A stretch of 64,000 nt of DNA from an uncultured Alteromonas sp. (GCF_913058315.1 NZ_CAJXQY010000005.1:1-64000), one strand, 5' to 3'. Numbered from the stretch's first letter, positions 7,845-17,326 are shown. Notes: a model not told the origin generated them from the letters alone. Translations and numbers: made by a program.

Positions 7845-8692
7845 TGTTCATCAAACAGTGTCTTATTACGAATGTACTTTCGCATGTAATGGTAAGTAAT
7901 AGGTCGTAACAGCCAACTCTGCAGCGACTTTAAAAACCGTTCGTGGGTAGGCGTGTTTTCGTAAATCTGATCATCATGCAACCATAACATTTTCCCTACG
8001 TGCCAGAAGTAGTAAGGAAAAGGCGGCATAAAGGTCACCATGTCAAGATCGCAACAAATGCGATAGGTTTTTTGGTGCAACAGATAGTGTTTATTCCAGG
8101 CCCGGGTCGCTACGGCCGGCTGACCAAAGGTGACTACCCGCTTAACCGCTTTTTTATTTTGCCGTTCAAAGTAATCGGCCATCAGCACCGCCACGGCTCC
8201 GCCGGAGGAGTGGCCGGTAAAGGTAAAGCGTTTCCCCTGTCGACGAAGAGGCTCGAGTACCCTGACCAGCAATTCTCGTAACGGCAAGGCTTCGTTAATG
8301 GTTTTGGTACTGGAAAACATCGGTTGGTTAAGCAGTCGTTTAAACCCCCAGTGAACGTAAAAATGACGGTCGACCTGGTGAACTTTGGCCGGTACAAACA
8401 CCATATTGGCCAGCCAGTCACGTAAGCCCAGAGAACCTCTGAACACCACGATCACTTCTTTTTTATTGTCCATCCACAGAATACGAACGCTCATTCGACC
8501 GTATTTATCGACTAACTGGCGTTCATGAAATGGGTCCAGAGCTTTTCGATAATTCTCTTCGGCATCAGGATAGGCGAGCTGACAGAGAATGGCATACCGC
8601 TCGTATTGATAGCGCTTCAGTTTTTTCATGCAATTATAAACAGACAGCGAACAGGGATTGGATGGCACTAATATACGGGAAACTGCCGTCAT
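7841..8692 (-). CDS. Lipase family protein (class 3 fold)
   Basis: This 283-aa alpha/beta hydrolase of the class 3 lipase family is a predicted esterase or triacylglycerol lipase. The nucleophile elbow is GHSSG (Ser162). The strand VVVFRGSLGLRDWLANM, the acidic residue in CCDLDMVTFMPPFPY and a late His fit the family. No clear signal peptide is seen, so it may be cytosolic. An in-frame ATG 21 codons in (8629) is an alternative start. The start at 8692 has AAAGAGA eight bases upstream and is kept. The substrate is unknown. Confidence 0.8.
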   Translation of the reverse strand: MTAVSRILVPSNPCSLSVYNCMKKLKRYQYERYAILCQLAYPDAEENYRKALDPFHERQLVDKYGRMSVRILWMDNKKEVIVVFRGSLGLRDWLANMVFVPAKVHQVDRHFYVHWGFKRLLNQPMFSSTKTINEALPLRELLVRVLEPLRRQGKRFTFTGHSSGGAVAVLMADYFERQNKKAVKRVVTFGQPAVATRAWNKHYLLHQKTYRICCDLDMVTFMPPFPYYFWHVGKMLWLHDDQIYENTPTHERFLKSLQSWLLRPITYHYMRKYIRNKTLFDEH

Positions 8693-8716
8693 TAGTACAA
8701 TCTCTTTGTGGTTAAG

Positions 8717-9022
8717 CTAACACTTGGGGGACTGGCAATTCCAGCAAAGATTAAATTCAGCGTCCTGGGGTTCATGACAAGTTTTACACACCCAGGCTAC
8801 CGCATCGCTGTCTTCTTTGAGCGACTTTAACACCGCTTCAGCAAATACCAGATCGTCGCCATTAATTAACCGCAATTCCGGTTCCAGGTCCTGCGCAGGC
8901 AGTTCGCCCATGGCACCACTGATAAACTGATTGCGTACCACACAGGGGATCCCCTGTGTGGTCAGAGCGTCATAGTACTGCTGAATGACAAAAGGTGTCA
9001 GCCCTGACTTAAATCTTATCAA
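8717..9022 (-). CDS. DUF2007-type protein with C-terminal zinc ribbon
   Basis: This 101-aa protein belongs to the putative signal-transducing DUF2007 group, of unknown role. The first ~70 residues carry the fold (TQGIPCVVRNQFISGAMGEL, then PELRLINGDDLVFAEAVLK). The tail has two CxxC pairs (CKTC and CWNC) that should bind zinc. It starts with TTG three bases after the pilU stop, with GGAT as ribosome site, so it is probably translated from the pilT-pilU transcript. Confidence 0.75.
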   Translation of the reverse strand: MIRFKSGLTPFVIQQYYDALTTQGIPCVVRNQFISGAMGELPAQDLEPELRLINGDDLVFAEAVLKSLKEDSDAVAWVCKTCHEPQDAEFNLCWNCQSPKC

Positions 9023-9025
9023 GGC

Positions 9026-10141
9026 TTAATCCATATCGATAGACACGCCGGATAACGACCCGAGGCCGTCACTCTGCGTATTATTCGCGTCCAGTTTCAC
9101 CATCAGGCGCAAGTCATTAGGTGAATCCGCATGGTGCAATGCTTGTTCAAGGTTGATCCGGCCGGTTTTATACAAGTCAAACAGCGCCATATCAAAGGTC
9201 TGCATGCCCTGCTCTTTGCCTTTTTCCATGGCTTCCTTAAGACTGCCAATTTCATTGCGTTGAATAAGGTCCCGAATCAACGGCGAGTTCAGCAAAATTT
9301 CAATGGCGGCCACCCGGCCTTTACCATCCACCGTAGGCACCAGTTGCTGAGCCACGATGGCCCGAATATTCAAACTGAGGTCAAAACGCAATTTGTCATG
9401 CTGGTCCTTGGGCGCCAGGTGCATGATCCGTTCAATGGCCTGGTTGGCATTGTTGGCGTGCAGGGTTGCCACACACAAATGGCCGGTATCAGCGAAAGAC
9501 ATGGCATATTCCATGGTTTCCATGGAGCGGATTTCACCTATCAGGATCACATCCGGCGCCTGACGCAATGAACTTTTCAGTGCATCATCAAAAGACTGAG
9601 TATCAATGCCTACTTCCCGCTGCGTCACTACGCAGTTTTTATGCTCATGAACAAATTCGATGGGATCTTCAATGGTCAGGATATGACCATGGGAATGCGT
9701 ATTGCGATGCCCAATCAAAGCTGCCAGAGAAGTAGATTTACCGGTGCCGGTGCCCCCTACAAACAATACCAGGCCGCGCTTGGACATGATAATGTCTTTG
9801 AGTACCGATGGCAGTCCAAGATCTTCGGCATTCGGAATTTGCGTGACGATGCGCCGGATAACCATACCGGCTTGATCTCGTTGCCAGAAGGCACTGCAAC
9901 GAAAGCGTCCGATGCCGTCCCGGGCAATAGCGAAGTTACACTCTTTGGTGGTATGAAACTCATCGCGCTGTTTATCACTCATGGCTTCATGAACCAGCTC
10001 AAGGGCAGCCTGATCGGTCAGCGACGTTTCCATTAACGGCGTCAGTTTCCCGTTAATCTTGGCACTTACCGCAAAGCCGGAGGTAACAAATAAATCCGAG
10101 GCATCCCGGTCCACCATATTCTGCAAAAGCTGATCAAGCAT
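9026..10141 (-). CDS. pilU: Type IV pilus retraction ATPase PilU
   Basis: This accessory retraction ATPase works with PilT at the inner-membrane base of type IV pili. It has 371 aa. The Walker A motif is VGGTGTGKST, the Walker B region is RQAPDVILIGEIRSMETMEYA, and the His box is TGHLCVATLHANNANQAIERI. The longer C-terminal tail (HHADSPNDLRLMVKLD) distinguishes PilU from PilT. It follows pilT by 11 bases on the same strand. Confidence 0.95.
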   Translation of the reverse strand: MLDQLLQNMVDRDASDLFVTSGFAVSAKINGKLTPLMETSLTDQAALELVHEAMSDKQRDEFHTTKECNFAIARDGIGRFRCSAFWQRDQAGMVIRRIVTQIPNAEDLGLPSVLKDIIMSKRGLVLFVGGTGTGKSTSLAALIGHRNTHSHGHILTIEDPIEFVHEHKNCVVTQREVGIDTQSFDDALKSSLRQAPDVILIGEIRSMETMEYAMSFADTGHLCVATLHANNANQAIERIMHLAPKDQHDKLRFDLSLNIRAIVAQQLVPTVDGKGRVAAIEILLNSPLIRDLIQRNEIGSLKEAMEKGKEQGMQTFDMALFDLYKTGRINLEQALHHADSPNDLRLMVKLDANNTQSDGLGSLSGVSIDMD

Positions 10142-10152
10142 ATGATTACTCC

Positions 10153-11193
10153 TTAAAACCCAGGACGCTGTTTATCAACCATTTTAGCCATGGCATCCTG
10201 CTGAGTAATGACGCCAGTGGCGACCAGGCGTTGCAAGCACTGGTCCATGGTCTGCATGCCATGGGATTGTCCCGTTTGGATTACCGAGTACATTTGCGGC
10301 ACTTTATCTTCTCGAATAAGGTTGCGAATAGCCGGAATACCGACCATGATTTCATGCGCGGCTACCCGGCCTCCGCCGATTTTTTTAAGCAGAGTTTGCG
10401 AGATAACAGCGCGCAGTGACTCCGACAACATCGACCGCACCATGGCTTTCTCTTCGGCTGGAAACACGTCGATTATACGGTCGATGGTTTTGGGGGCCGA
10501 GTTGGTGTGCAGAGTACCAAACACCAGGTGGCCGGTTTCGGCCGCGGAAATCGCCAGACGAATGGTTTCCAAATCCCGTAACTCACCCACCAGAATCACA
10601 TCGGGATCCTCACGCAGGGCAGAACGCAGTGCGTTAGAAAAACTGTGCGTATCGCGGTGCACTTCACGTTGGTTGAGCACGCTGAGTTTGTTTTCATGGA
10701 CAAATTCGATAGGGTCTTCGATGGTCAGTATGTGCTCTCGCTTGTGCGAGTTAATGTGATCGACCATGGCCGCCAGCGTGGTACTTTTACCCGAGCCGGT
10801 GGCGCCGGTAACCAGCACAATGCCCGTCGGCTGATTGATGATCTCTTTGAAGATGGCAGGCGCGCCTAAATCATCCAGTGTCAGCACTTTGCTGGGGATA
10901 GTCCGCAAAACCGCCGCTGCACCGCGATTCTGAACAAAGGCGTTAACCCGGAAGCGGGACAGATCTTTCACCTCGAAGGAAAAATCGGTTTCGAGGTTTT
11001 CTTCGTATTCTTTACGTTGTTTGTCGTTCATTATTTCATAAACCAGTGCATGCACCTGTTTATGATCGAGCGGGTCAACGTTTAACCGACGCATTTCGCC
11101 ATCCACCCGGATAATCGGGGGAAGCCCTGCGGACAAGTGAAGGTCTGATGCGTTATTCTTAACACTAAATGCTAAAAGTTCGGTAATATCCAC
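10153..11193 (-). CDS. pilT: Type IV pilus retraction ATPase PilT
   Basis: This hexameric ATPase depolymerises type IV pili and so drives twitching motility. I use the GTG at 11193 with a GGAG site, giving 346 aa and the standard opening (M)DITELLAFSVKNNASDLHLS. The longer frame to 11265 reaches into the divergent yggS. Motifs are Walker A TGATGSGKSTT, Asp box EDPDVILVGELRD, His box TGHLVFGTLHTNSAPKTIDR and the AIRNLIREDK segment. It shares a 38-base intergenic region with yggS. Confidence 0.96.
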   Translation of the reverse strand: MDITELLAFSVKNNASDLHLSAGLPPIIRVDGEMRRLNVDPLDHKQVHALVYEIMNDKQRKEYEENLETDFSFEVKDLSRFRVNAFVQNRGAAAVLRTIPSKVLTLDDLGAPAIFKEIINQPTGIVLVTGATGSGKSTTLAAMVDHINSHKREHILTIEDPIEFVHENKLSVLNQREVHRDTHSFSNALRSALREDPDVILVGELRDLETIRLAISAAETGHLVFGTLHTNSAPKTIDRIIDVFPAEEKAMVRSMLSESLRAVISQTLLKKIGGGRVAAHEIMVGIPAIRNLIREDKVPQMYSVIQTGQSHGMQTMDQCLQRLVATGVITQQDAMAKMVDKQRPGF

Positions 11194-11231
11194 AGCCTGA
11201 CTTCTCCATAACCTGTAGGTGAGTTGTATTA

Positions 11232-11927
11232 ATGCAAACAATAGCAGATCGACTGATAAACGCACATCAAGAAATCGATAACGCCGTAGCGTCTGCTAAC
11301 CGTAATCCTCATTCTGTCCGATTGCTGGCGGTTAGCAAGACCAAACCCGTATCAGATATCGAGCTAGCGTATGAAGCCGGACAACGATTGTTTGGCGAGA
11401 ACTACATCCAGGAAGGGGTGGATAAAATTCAGACCCTAAAACACCTGTCAGACATTGAATGGCACATGATTGGCCCCATACAATCCAATAAGACAAAAAT
11501 TGTCGCAGAGCATTTTGACTGGGTGCAGTCGATTGACCGTTTAAAAATTGCCAGACGACTTAATGACCAGCGCCCTGAGGGCATGCCACCGTTGAACGTG
11601 TGCATACAGCTCAACATCGAGCAGGAAGACTCAAAATCTGGCATAGTGCCCGAAGCGCTGCCGGGCCTGGTGCAAGAAATACTTAATCTGCCAAGGTTAT
11701 CATTACGTGGAGTAATGGCGATCCCGGCCGCAGAGGTAACACCAGAGGCGCAGGGTCAGACACTGACTGCATTGCAGTCAATATACAATCAGCTTGCGGC
11801 GCAGGTCGACACCGTAGACACTCTGTCAGTGGGCATGAGCGGTGATATGCGTCAGGCTATTGCCCATGGCTCTACCATGGTACGAATTGGCACCGCTATT
11901 TTTGGTGCCAGAAATAAACAGAATTAA
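11232..11927 (+). CDS. yggS: YggS family pyridoxal phosphate homeostasis protein
   Basis: This 231-aa PLP-binding protein without known enzyme activity keeps the free PLP pool and amino-acid balance. It is a single TIM-barrel of the alanine racemase N-terminal type. The PLP lysine lies in LLAVSKTKP (Lys36). Other conserved parts are GENYIQEGVDKI, WHMIGPIQSNKTK, and the phosphate-binding SVGMSGDMRQAIAHGSTMVRIGTA region. It is the first gene of the yggS-proC-yggT-DUF4426 run. Confidence 0.95.
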   Translation: MQTIADRLINAHQEIDNAVASANRNPHSVRLLAVSKTKPVSDIELAYEAGQRLFGENYIQEGVDKIQTLKHLSDIEWHMIGPIQSNKTKIVAEHFDWVQSIDRLKIARRLNDQRPEGMPPLNVCIQLNIEQEDSKSGIVPEALPGLVQEILNLPRLSLRGVMAIPAAEVTPEAQGQTLTALQSIYNQLAAQVDTVDTLSVGMSGDMRQAIAHGSTMVRIGTAIFGARNKQN

Positions 11928-11936
11928 AGGAGACTC

Positions 11937-12758
11937 ATGCAACATCGTAAACTTGCATTTATCGGCGCGGGCAATATGACCCGCAGTATTGTGGCCGGAC
12001 TGGTAGCGTCCGGGTATCCCAAAGACGCCATCATAGCCAGTAACCGCTCGCGGCCAAAACTCGACGCCTTACAGGAAGAACTGGGTATTAATGTGACCCA
12101 GTCAAACGATGAAGCCTGCCAGTTTGCCGATGCAATTGTGTTATCTGTTAAGCCACAAATGATGGCTGACGTCTGCGCGGCCATGCAGCAAAATACTGAC
12201 TTCGCGGGTAAGTTGTTTATTTCTATTGCCGCGGGCCTGCCGGTTGCCCGGCTGCAGGAAATGCTGGGTGGAGACTATCCGGTGGTTCGCGTAATGCCCA
12301 ACACACCGAGTCTGTTAGGCAAAGGCATGTCAGGGCTTTATGCCGACGACAGTGTGGTGCAAGCCGATCGTGATTACGTGGCAGATGTAATGGGCGCAGT
12401 GGGTAAAACCCTGTGGGTAGAAAAAGAAGACGACATTAATGGCGTTATTGCTGCAGCAGGCAGTAGCCCGGCCTATTTTTTCTTATTCTTACAGGCTATG
12501 CAGGAAGAATGTATGGCCCAGGGATTTTCTCAGGCGGATGCCCGCGTATTAGTGCAACAGGCCATGCTGGGCGCAGCCGAAATGGTCTGCGAAAACCCAC
12601 AGCTGGAGCTAAGTGAGCTGCGTGCTCAGGTAACGTCAAAAGGCGGAACCACCGCAGCAGCGTGTAACTCACTTATCGACAGTGATTTGCAGGGCATCGT
12701 TGCCAAGGCAATGCAGGCCGCGGTCGCGCGTGCTGAAGAAATGGCTACATTATTTTAG
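11937..12758 (+). CDS. proC: Pyrroline-5-carboxylate reductase
   Basis: It reduces 1-pyrroline-5-carboxylate to proline with NAD(P)H, the last step of proline synthesis. The 273-aa length is usual. The Rossmann motif is AFIGAGNMTRSIVAGLV. The C-terminal dimer domain carries GSSPAYFFLFLQAM and the family signature VTSKGGTTAAACNSL. It has an AAAGGAGACTC ribosome site and starts 9 bases after yggS. Confidence 0.96.
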   Translation: MQHRKLAFIGAGNMTRSIVAGLVASGYPKDAIIASNRSRPKLDALQEELGINVTQSNDEACQFADAIVLSVKPQMMADVCAAMQQNTDFAGKLFISIAAGLPVARLQEMLGGDYPVVRVMPNTPSLLGKGMSGLYADDSVVQADRDYVADVMGAVGKTLWVEKEDDINGVIAAAGSSPAYFFLFLQAMQEECMAQGFSQADARVLVQQAMLGAAEMVCENPQLELSELRAQVTSKGGTTAAACNSLIDSDLQGIVAKAMQAAVARAEEMATLF

Positions 12759-12771
12759 ATAGGAACAGGCA

Positions 12772-13311
12772 ATGAGCGCTTCGGTTTTTCTGATCACCAC
12801 GTTATTCAATCTCTATTTGATGGTGGTGTTATTGCGGCTTTGGTTACAGATGGCCAGGGCTGACTTTTACAACCCGTTTAGTCAGTTTGTGGTAAAAGCC
12901 ACCCATCCCATCGTCGCGCCAATGCGGCGGATCATCCCCTCCATTGGCACTTTTGATGTCGCCACCCTGGTGCTGGCTATTCTGGTCGCCGTGGCGAAAT
13001 ACCTGGTGCTCAATCTACTGTTTGGCGGCAATATCAACCCTATAGGACTAGTTGTTATCGCTTTACTGGATGTGTTGAAAGAATTTCTCACACTGGTGTT
13101 CTGGGTGCTTATTTTGCGCGCGGTACTTAGCTGGGTCTCACAGGGACGTAACCCTATAGAGTATGTCATGCAACAGCTCACCGAACCATTCCTGGCGCCT
13201 ATCCGGCGTATTATTCCGCCCATTGGCGGGCTTGATTTGTCGGTGCTGATTGCGATTATTGCCCTGCAGGCCTTGCAACTGGTACTGCGTGATTATCTGC
13301 CCTTTTATTAA
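12772..13311 (+). CDS. yggT: YggT family integral membrane protein
   Basis: This 179-aa inner-membrane protein is built from two YGGT repeats. Each has hydrophobic helices and the loop motif (MRRIIPSIGTFD in the first, IRRIIPPIGGLD in the second). The family has been linked to osmotic or cell-division functions, but the biochemical role is unclear. It follows proC by 13 bases, as in many gammaproteobacteria. Confidence 0.9.
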   Translation: MSASVFLITTLFNLYLMVVLLRLWLQMARADFYNPFSQFVVKATHPIVAPMRRIIPSIGTFDVATLVLAILVAVAKYLVLNLLFGGNINPIGLVVIALLDVLKEFLTLVFWVLILRAVLSWVSQGRNPIEYVMQQLTEPFLAPIRRIIPPIGGLDLSVLIAIIALQALQLVLRDYLPFY

Positions 13312-13324
13312 ACTGAGGTGCGCT

Positions 13325-13771
13325 ATGGGTCGACATATGGGTCACAATAAATTTCGCAACATGCTGTTTGCTTTGTTGCTTTTGCCGTTGGCAATGACGG
13401 CCAGCGCCGAGCAAAAAGAACAGCTGGGTGAGTGGGACGTTCATTATATCGTGGTTAACTCTACGTTTTTCAGCCCCGAGATAGCCCGACAGTACGGTGT
13501 GGTGCGCAGTAAATATAATGCGCTGGTCAACATCTCGGTGCTTAACAGTGACTCCCAGCAGGCTCAAACAGTGGGCATGCAGGGCACGGCCACCAATCTG
13601 CTGGGTACCGAGAAAAAGCTGACGTTAAAAAAAATTCAGGAAGGCGACGCCATTTATTATCTGGCGGTGTTTAATTTTCGCAATGAAGAAACTTACCGTT
13701 TCAATATTGAGATACGCCGCGGCAATACGGCAGAAACCCTGAAGTTTCAACAAAAAATGTACGTCGACTAA
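13325..13771 (+). CDS. DUF4426 domain-containing exported protein
   Basis: This 148-aa protein has a signal peptide (LFALLLLPLAMTASA, cleavage near residue 29) and an all-beta periplasmic domain matching DUF4426 (the segments LGEWDVHYIVVNSTFFSPEIA, IYYLAVFNFRNEETYRFNIE and KFQQKMYVD). The function is unknown. The start at 13325 has the site GAGGTGCGCT. A longer frame from 13250 would overlap yggT and hide the signal peptide. It is the last gene of the yggS run. Confidence 0.82.
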   Translation: MGRHMGHNKFRNMLFALLLLPLAMTASAEQKEQLGEWDVHYIVVNSTFFSPEIARQYGVVRSKYNALVNISVLNSDSQQAQTVGMQGTATNLLGTEKKLTLKKIQEGDAIYYLAVFNFRNEETYRFNIEIRRGNTAETLKFQQKMYVD

Positions 13772-13780
13772 CGCTTAGCG

Positions 13781-13819
13781 CGCCACACCGGGGCCGGATA
13801 AACAGCCCCCGGTGTGGCG
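13781..13819. repeat. Perfect 13-bp inverted repeat (hairpin) after the DUF4426 gene
   Basis: CGCCACACCGGGG (13781-13793) is exactly complementary to 13807-13819, with a 13-base loop. No T run follows. It may act as a stabilising 3' hairpin or a Rho-assisted terminator for the yggS-DUF4426 transcript. Confidence 0.6.
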
Positions 13820-13858
13820 TGGCCAGAAGGTTATCACAACAGTTACGGAGCTCTCCGG

Positions 13859-14923
13859 GTGGCACACAAAGTCCGGCATAAAATTACGGCTACAGCAAAA
13901 CAGGCGCATCAGGGATTTGTGCACAGCCTGACGTCACTTTTTACCATTACCCCCATTCCCCGTCCCTTATCGTTAATCGGCCTCTGTTCGTTTTGCATGG
14001 TTTTACCGCTTATGGTGGGCCTGCTCAGTGGCCATCCGGATATTGGTCTGACGGCTTGTATTGGCGCTCTGCTGGGGTTGTACAGCCCGTCTTTTACACC
14101 GGGCTACCGGGCTGTTGCGCTGCTGAAAATGATAGTCCCTTTCGGCGCGTCATTTACCCTGGGTCTCGCTACTCAGCAGCATCTGCCCGCATCCGCCTTC
14201 TTTTTAGGATTGGTCGCTGTTATCGCCGTTTACCTTGCCCTGTACAAAAAAATGCGGCCGCCAGCGGGCTTCTTTTTTATAATGGTGTGCTGTCTCAGCA
14301 AAACACATCCCGTCACAATGGCCGATATTCCGGCAATCGCCGGGGCATTTTTTGCCGGCAGCCTGATGGTAACGATTGCCGTCTTTCTGCACGACCTGAT
14401 ACTGATAAGAAACAAACCCGACATTGACGCTGTCCCACCGGAGCCCTTCTGGCAAACAGCGGCATTCGTCAAAGCCCTGGTAGTTGGCGTAACCGTGGGA
14501 GCCAGTTACTATCTGGCGAGTCTGGGCGGCATTGATAATCCATACTGGGTGCCCATTACCGTAGCCGCCATATTACAAGGGCAACGCATGACTGACTTTT
14601 GGCAGCGTTCCGTGCACCGAGCAATTGGTACAGCACTGGGCATGGTGCTTGCGGCCAGCATTTTTACTTTCTCTCCCTCGCCCCTGGTGTTAATAATTTT
14701 ATTGTTCGCGCTGGCTTTCACCATTGAAATGCTGATCACTAAAAATTACGCGCTGGCATGTGTTTTTATTACTCCGCTAACCGTTATTCTCGCCCACACC
14801 GCCCCCATAGGCTACAGTGCACACACGCTGATTATTGCCCGCATGACCGACGTACTAATAGGTGTGGGTTTTGCGCTTGCAGCAGGCGTATTGCTCAAAT
14901 TATTGCCGGTTGAAAACCGCTGA
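13859..14923 (+). CDS. FUSC/DUF2955-like integral membrane protein
   Basis: This 354-aa protein has about ten hydrophobic helices in two similar halves, resembling fusaric-acid/aromatic-acid exporter-type (FUSC) membrane domains. It lacks the long cytoplasmic domain of full efflux pumps. The second half holds YWVPITVAAILQGQRMTDFW and HRAIGTALGMVLA, the pattern seen in FUSC-like proteins. I place the start at GTG 13859, which has GGAG eight bases upstream. The longer reading from GTG 13814 begins inside the 13-bp hairpin. The substrate is unknown, but export of small organic acids is a reasonable guess. Confidence 0.7.
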   Translation: MAHKVRHKITATAKQAHQGFVHSLTSLFTITPIPRPLSLIGLCSFCMVLPLMVGLLSGHPDIGLTACIGALLGLYSPSFTPGYRAVALLKMIVPFGASFTLGLATQQHLPASAFFLGLVAVIAVYLALYKKMRPPAGFFFIMVCCLSKTHPVTMADIPAIAGAFFAGSLMVTIAVFLHDLILIRNKPDIDAVPPEPFWQTAAFVKALVVGVTVGASYYLASLGGIDNPYWVPITVAAILQGQRMTDFWQRSVHRAIGTALGMVLAASIFTFSPSPLVLIILLFALAFTIEMLITKNYALACVFITPLTVILAHTAPIGYSAHTLIIARMTDVLIGVGFALAAGVLLKLLPVENR

Positions 14924-15024
14924 GCAGTCGCTTTCAGACTACCAAAAGGCTTGTTTTGAACGTGGCATCCATTACACTTTTATCTGAACAATACGGTATA
15001 TCAATAATAACGACGGAACTCACA

Positions 15025-17316
15025 TTGAAAAAGTTAACCCAGTCCCTGATCACAGGCGTTGGTTTGCTAGGCCTGTTTGGCTGCGCCCCTACGCCACAAA
15101 GCAACACAGAGCCTGCGCCAACCTTATCCCTCGAGCGCATTTACACAAACAAAGAATTCAAAAATGAACGTGCGCCCTATTTTCGCTGGCTGGATGATGG
15201 CAGCGGTTATACGGTGCTCGAAGCGCGCAATAATGAAACCGCCGAAACCGACGATGACCGTCACGGCGTTAGCGGCAATGACATCGTGTTTTATCAACCC
15301 GACGGCAGCGGCCGTAAGGTGCTTGTCACGGTAGAACAGCTTACCCCCGATGGGGCCGATGAAGCCCTGACGATTGAAAACTATAAATGGTCTGAAGACG
15401 GTAAGTGGGCGCTGATTTTTACCAATGGTCAGAAAGTCTGGCGTCACCGTACCCGTGGTGATTACTGGGTACTGAACCTTGAGTCTGACTCCTTGTACCA
15501 ACTGGGGGGCACTACACCAAAAACAACCAGCCTGATGTTTGCTAAATTCAGTCCTGACAGCCACAAAGTCGCTTACGTTCAGGATAACAACATCTTCGTA
15601 GAAACCCTGGGTACCCTACAAGTCACCGCATTGACCACTGATGGCAGCGAGACGATTATTAACGGTAATTTTGACTGGGTCTATGAAGAAGAGTTTGGTA
15701 TTACCGACGGTTTTCGCTGGAGTCCCGACAGCGAAAGTATCGCCTACTGGCAACTCGATCAGTCCGGTGTTGAATACTTCACCATGATCAATAATACCGA
15801 CTCGCTGTACCCGACTCTGACCCAATTCCCTTACCCCAAAGCCGGTGAGCAAAATTCGGCGGTGAAAGTAGGCGTAGTGGCACTGGCTACTCAAAAAACG
15901 CACTGGGCACCACTTAGTGGTGACAACAGAGACCGCTACGTGCCGCGCATAAGCTGGGCTGGCACTGGTGAGGAAATTCTTATTCAGGATGTAAACCGGC
16001 CACAAAACACCAATAACTTACGGTTATTTAACTGGCAGGAAAACACCCTGAAAACCATCTATACCGATAAAGATGATGCCTTCCTTGAATGGTATTACGC
16101 CGCCGAATGGCAGGAAGATGGCAGTCACTTTGTGTTTCATAGTGAGCGCGACGGCTGGCGTCACCTTTATTCGATTTCCCGGGATGGCACATCGATTGTC
16201 GATCTGACACCGGGCGACTACGACATTGTTGATCTCATTACCATTAATGAAGCCACTAACAGTCTTTACTTTACGGCTTCACCCGATGCCCCTGAACAAC
16301 GTTTTCTGTTTAAAGGATCGCTCGATGGCAGTACTCCGGTGGAACAGGTAACGCCCATGAGCTTTACCGGGAATAACCGTTATTACATGTCTGAAGATGC
16401 CAGCTATGCCATGCATACTCATAGCCGGTTTAATCAACCCTCGAGCAGTCAAATCATTGAGACTGCCGGGCATAAACCGGTCACTCAGTTAACCTCCAAC
16501 GACGAGCTCAAGGCTCAACTGGCCAAGGAAATCCTGCCACAACATGAATTTTTCCGTGTTGAAGCCAGGGACGGGATCCCACTGGACGGTTGGATCATGT
16601 TCCCGCCTGACATGGATCCGGATAAACAATACCCGATCATATTTTATGTTTACGGTGAACCCTGGGGCTCTACCGTTCAGGATAGCTGGGGTGGCAGTAG
16701 CTATTTATGGAACAGCATGATGACACAGAAGGGCTTTATTATGGTGTCGGTGGATAACCGCGGTACCCGCGCACCAAAAGGCCGTGACTGGCGTAAATCG
16801 ATTTACAAGAAGATTGGCAGTCTCACCGTACGCGATCAGGCCGATGCCCTGGATGCCATGGCTGAGCGCTGGCCGCAAATCGATACCAATCGCGTTGGGG
16901 TCTGGGGTCATTCCGGAGGCGGCAGTTCAACACTTAACCTGCTGTTCAGGCATGGCGATAAATTCCACGTTGGGGTAGCCCAGGCACCGGTGGCTGATAT
17001 TCGCTATTACGATACGATTTATCAGGAACGCTATGCCGGAAACCCTAAAACCGATCCGGACAGCTATACGCAGACATCACCTATTACCTTCGCCAAGGAC
17101 TTACAGGGAGAGCTGCTGCTGGTGCACGGGACCGGCGATGACAACGTGCATTATCAAGGCACCGAAGCCCTTATCAACGAATTGGTGAAATATAATAAGC
17201 AGTTTGAATTTATGTCTTACCCCAATCGTAGTCACCGAATCAGTGAGGGCGAAGGCACCACATTGCACCTGCAAACCATGAAAACCAATTTCTTTATTGA
17301 ACACCTGAAGCCATAA
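15025..17316 (+). CDS. S9 family (dipeptidyl-peptidase IV-like) lipoprotein
   Basis: This 763-aa serine peptidase is predicted to remove N-terminal dipeptides (often Xaa-Pro) from peptides in the periplasm. I choose the TTG at 15025, preceded by GGAA, because it yields a lipoprotein signal with lipobox LFGC (Cys20). A longer frame to 14956 exists. Residues ~60-480 form the DPP-IV N-terminal propeller, including FDWVYEEEFGITDGFRWSPDS, the double-Glu motif that binds the substrate N-terminus. The C-terminal hydrolase domain has the nucleophile motif GHSGGG in place of the more common GWSYGG, the Asp in HGTGDDNVHYQG and the His in SHRISEG. Confidence 0.87.
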   Translation: MKKLTQSLITGVGLLGLFGCAPTPQSNTEPAPTLSLERIYTNKEFKNERAPYFRWLDDGSGYTVLEARNNETAETDDDRHGVSGNDIVFYQPDGSGRKVLVTVEQLTPDGADEALTIENYKWSEDGKWALIFTNGQKVWRHRTRGDYWVLNLESDSLYQLGGTTPKTTSLMFAKFSPDSHKVAYVQDNNIFVETLGTLQVTALTTDGSETIINGNFDWVYEEEFGITDGFRWSPDSESIAYWQLDQSGVEYFTMINNTDSLYPTLTQFPYPKAGEQNSAVKVGVVALATQKTHWAPLSGDNRDRYVPRISWAGTGEEILIQDVNRPQNTNNLRLFNWQENTLKTIYTDKDDAFLEWYYAAEWQEDGSHFVFHSERDGWRHLYSISRDGTSIVDLTPGDYDIVDLITINEATNSLYFTASPDAPEQRFLFKGSLDGSTPVEQVTPMSFTGNNRYYMSEDASYAMHTHSRFNQPSSSQIIETAGHKPVTQLTSNDELKAQLAKEILPQHEFFRVEARDGIPLDGWIMFPPDMDPDKQYPIIFYVYGEPWGSTVQDSWGGSSYLWNSMMTQKGFIMVSVDNRGTRAPKGRDWRKSIYKKIGSLTVRDQADALDAMAERWPQIDTNRVGVWGHSGGGSSTLNLLFRHGDKFHVGVAQAPVADIRYYDTIYQERYAGNPKTDPDSYTQTSPITFAKDLQGELLLVHGTGDDNVHYQGTEALINELVKYNKQFEFMSYPNRSHRISEGEGTTLHLQTMKTNFFIEHLKP

Positions 17317-17326
17317 TTCAGGCCAA

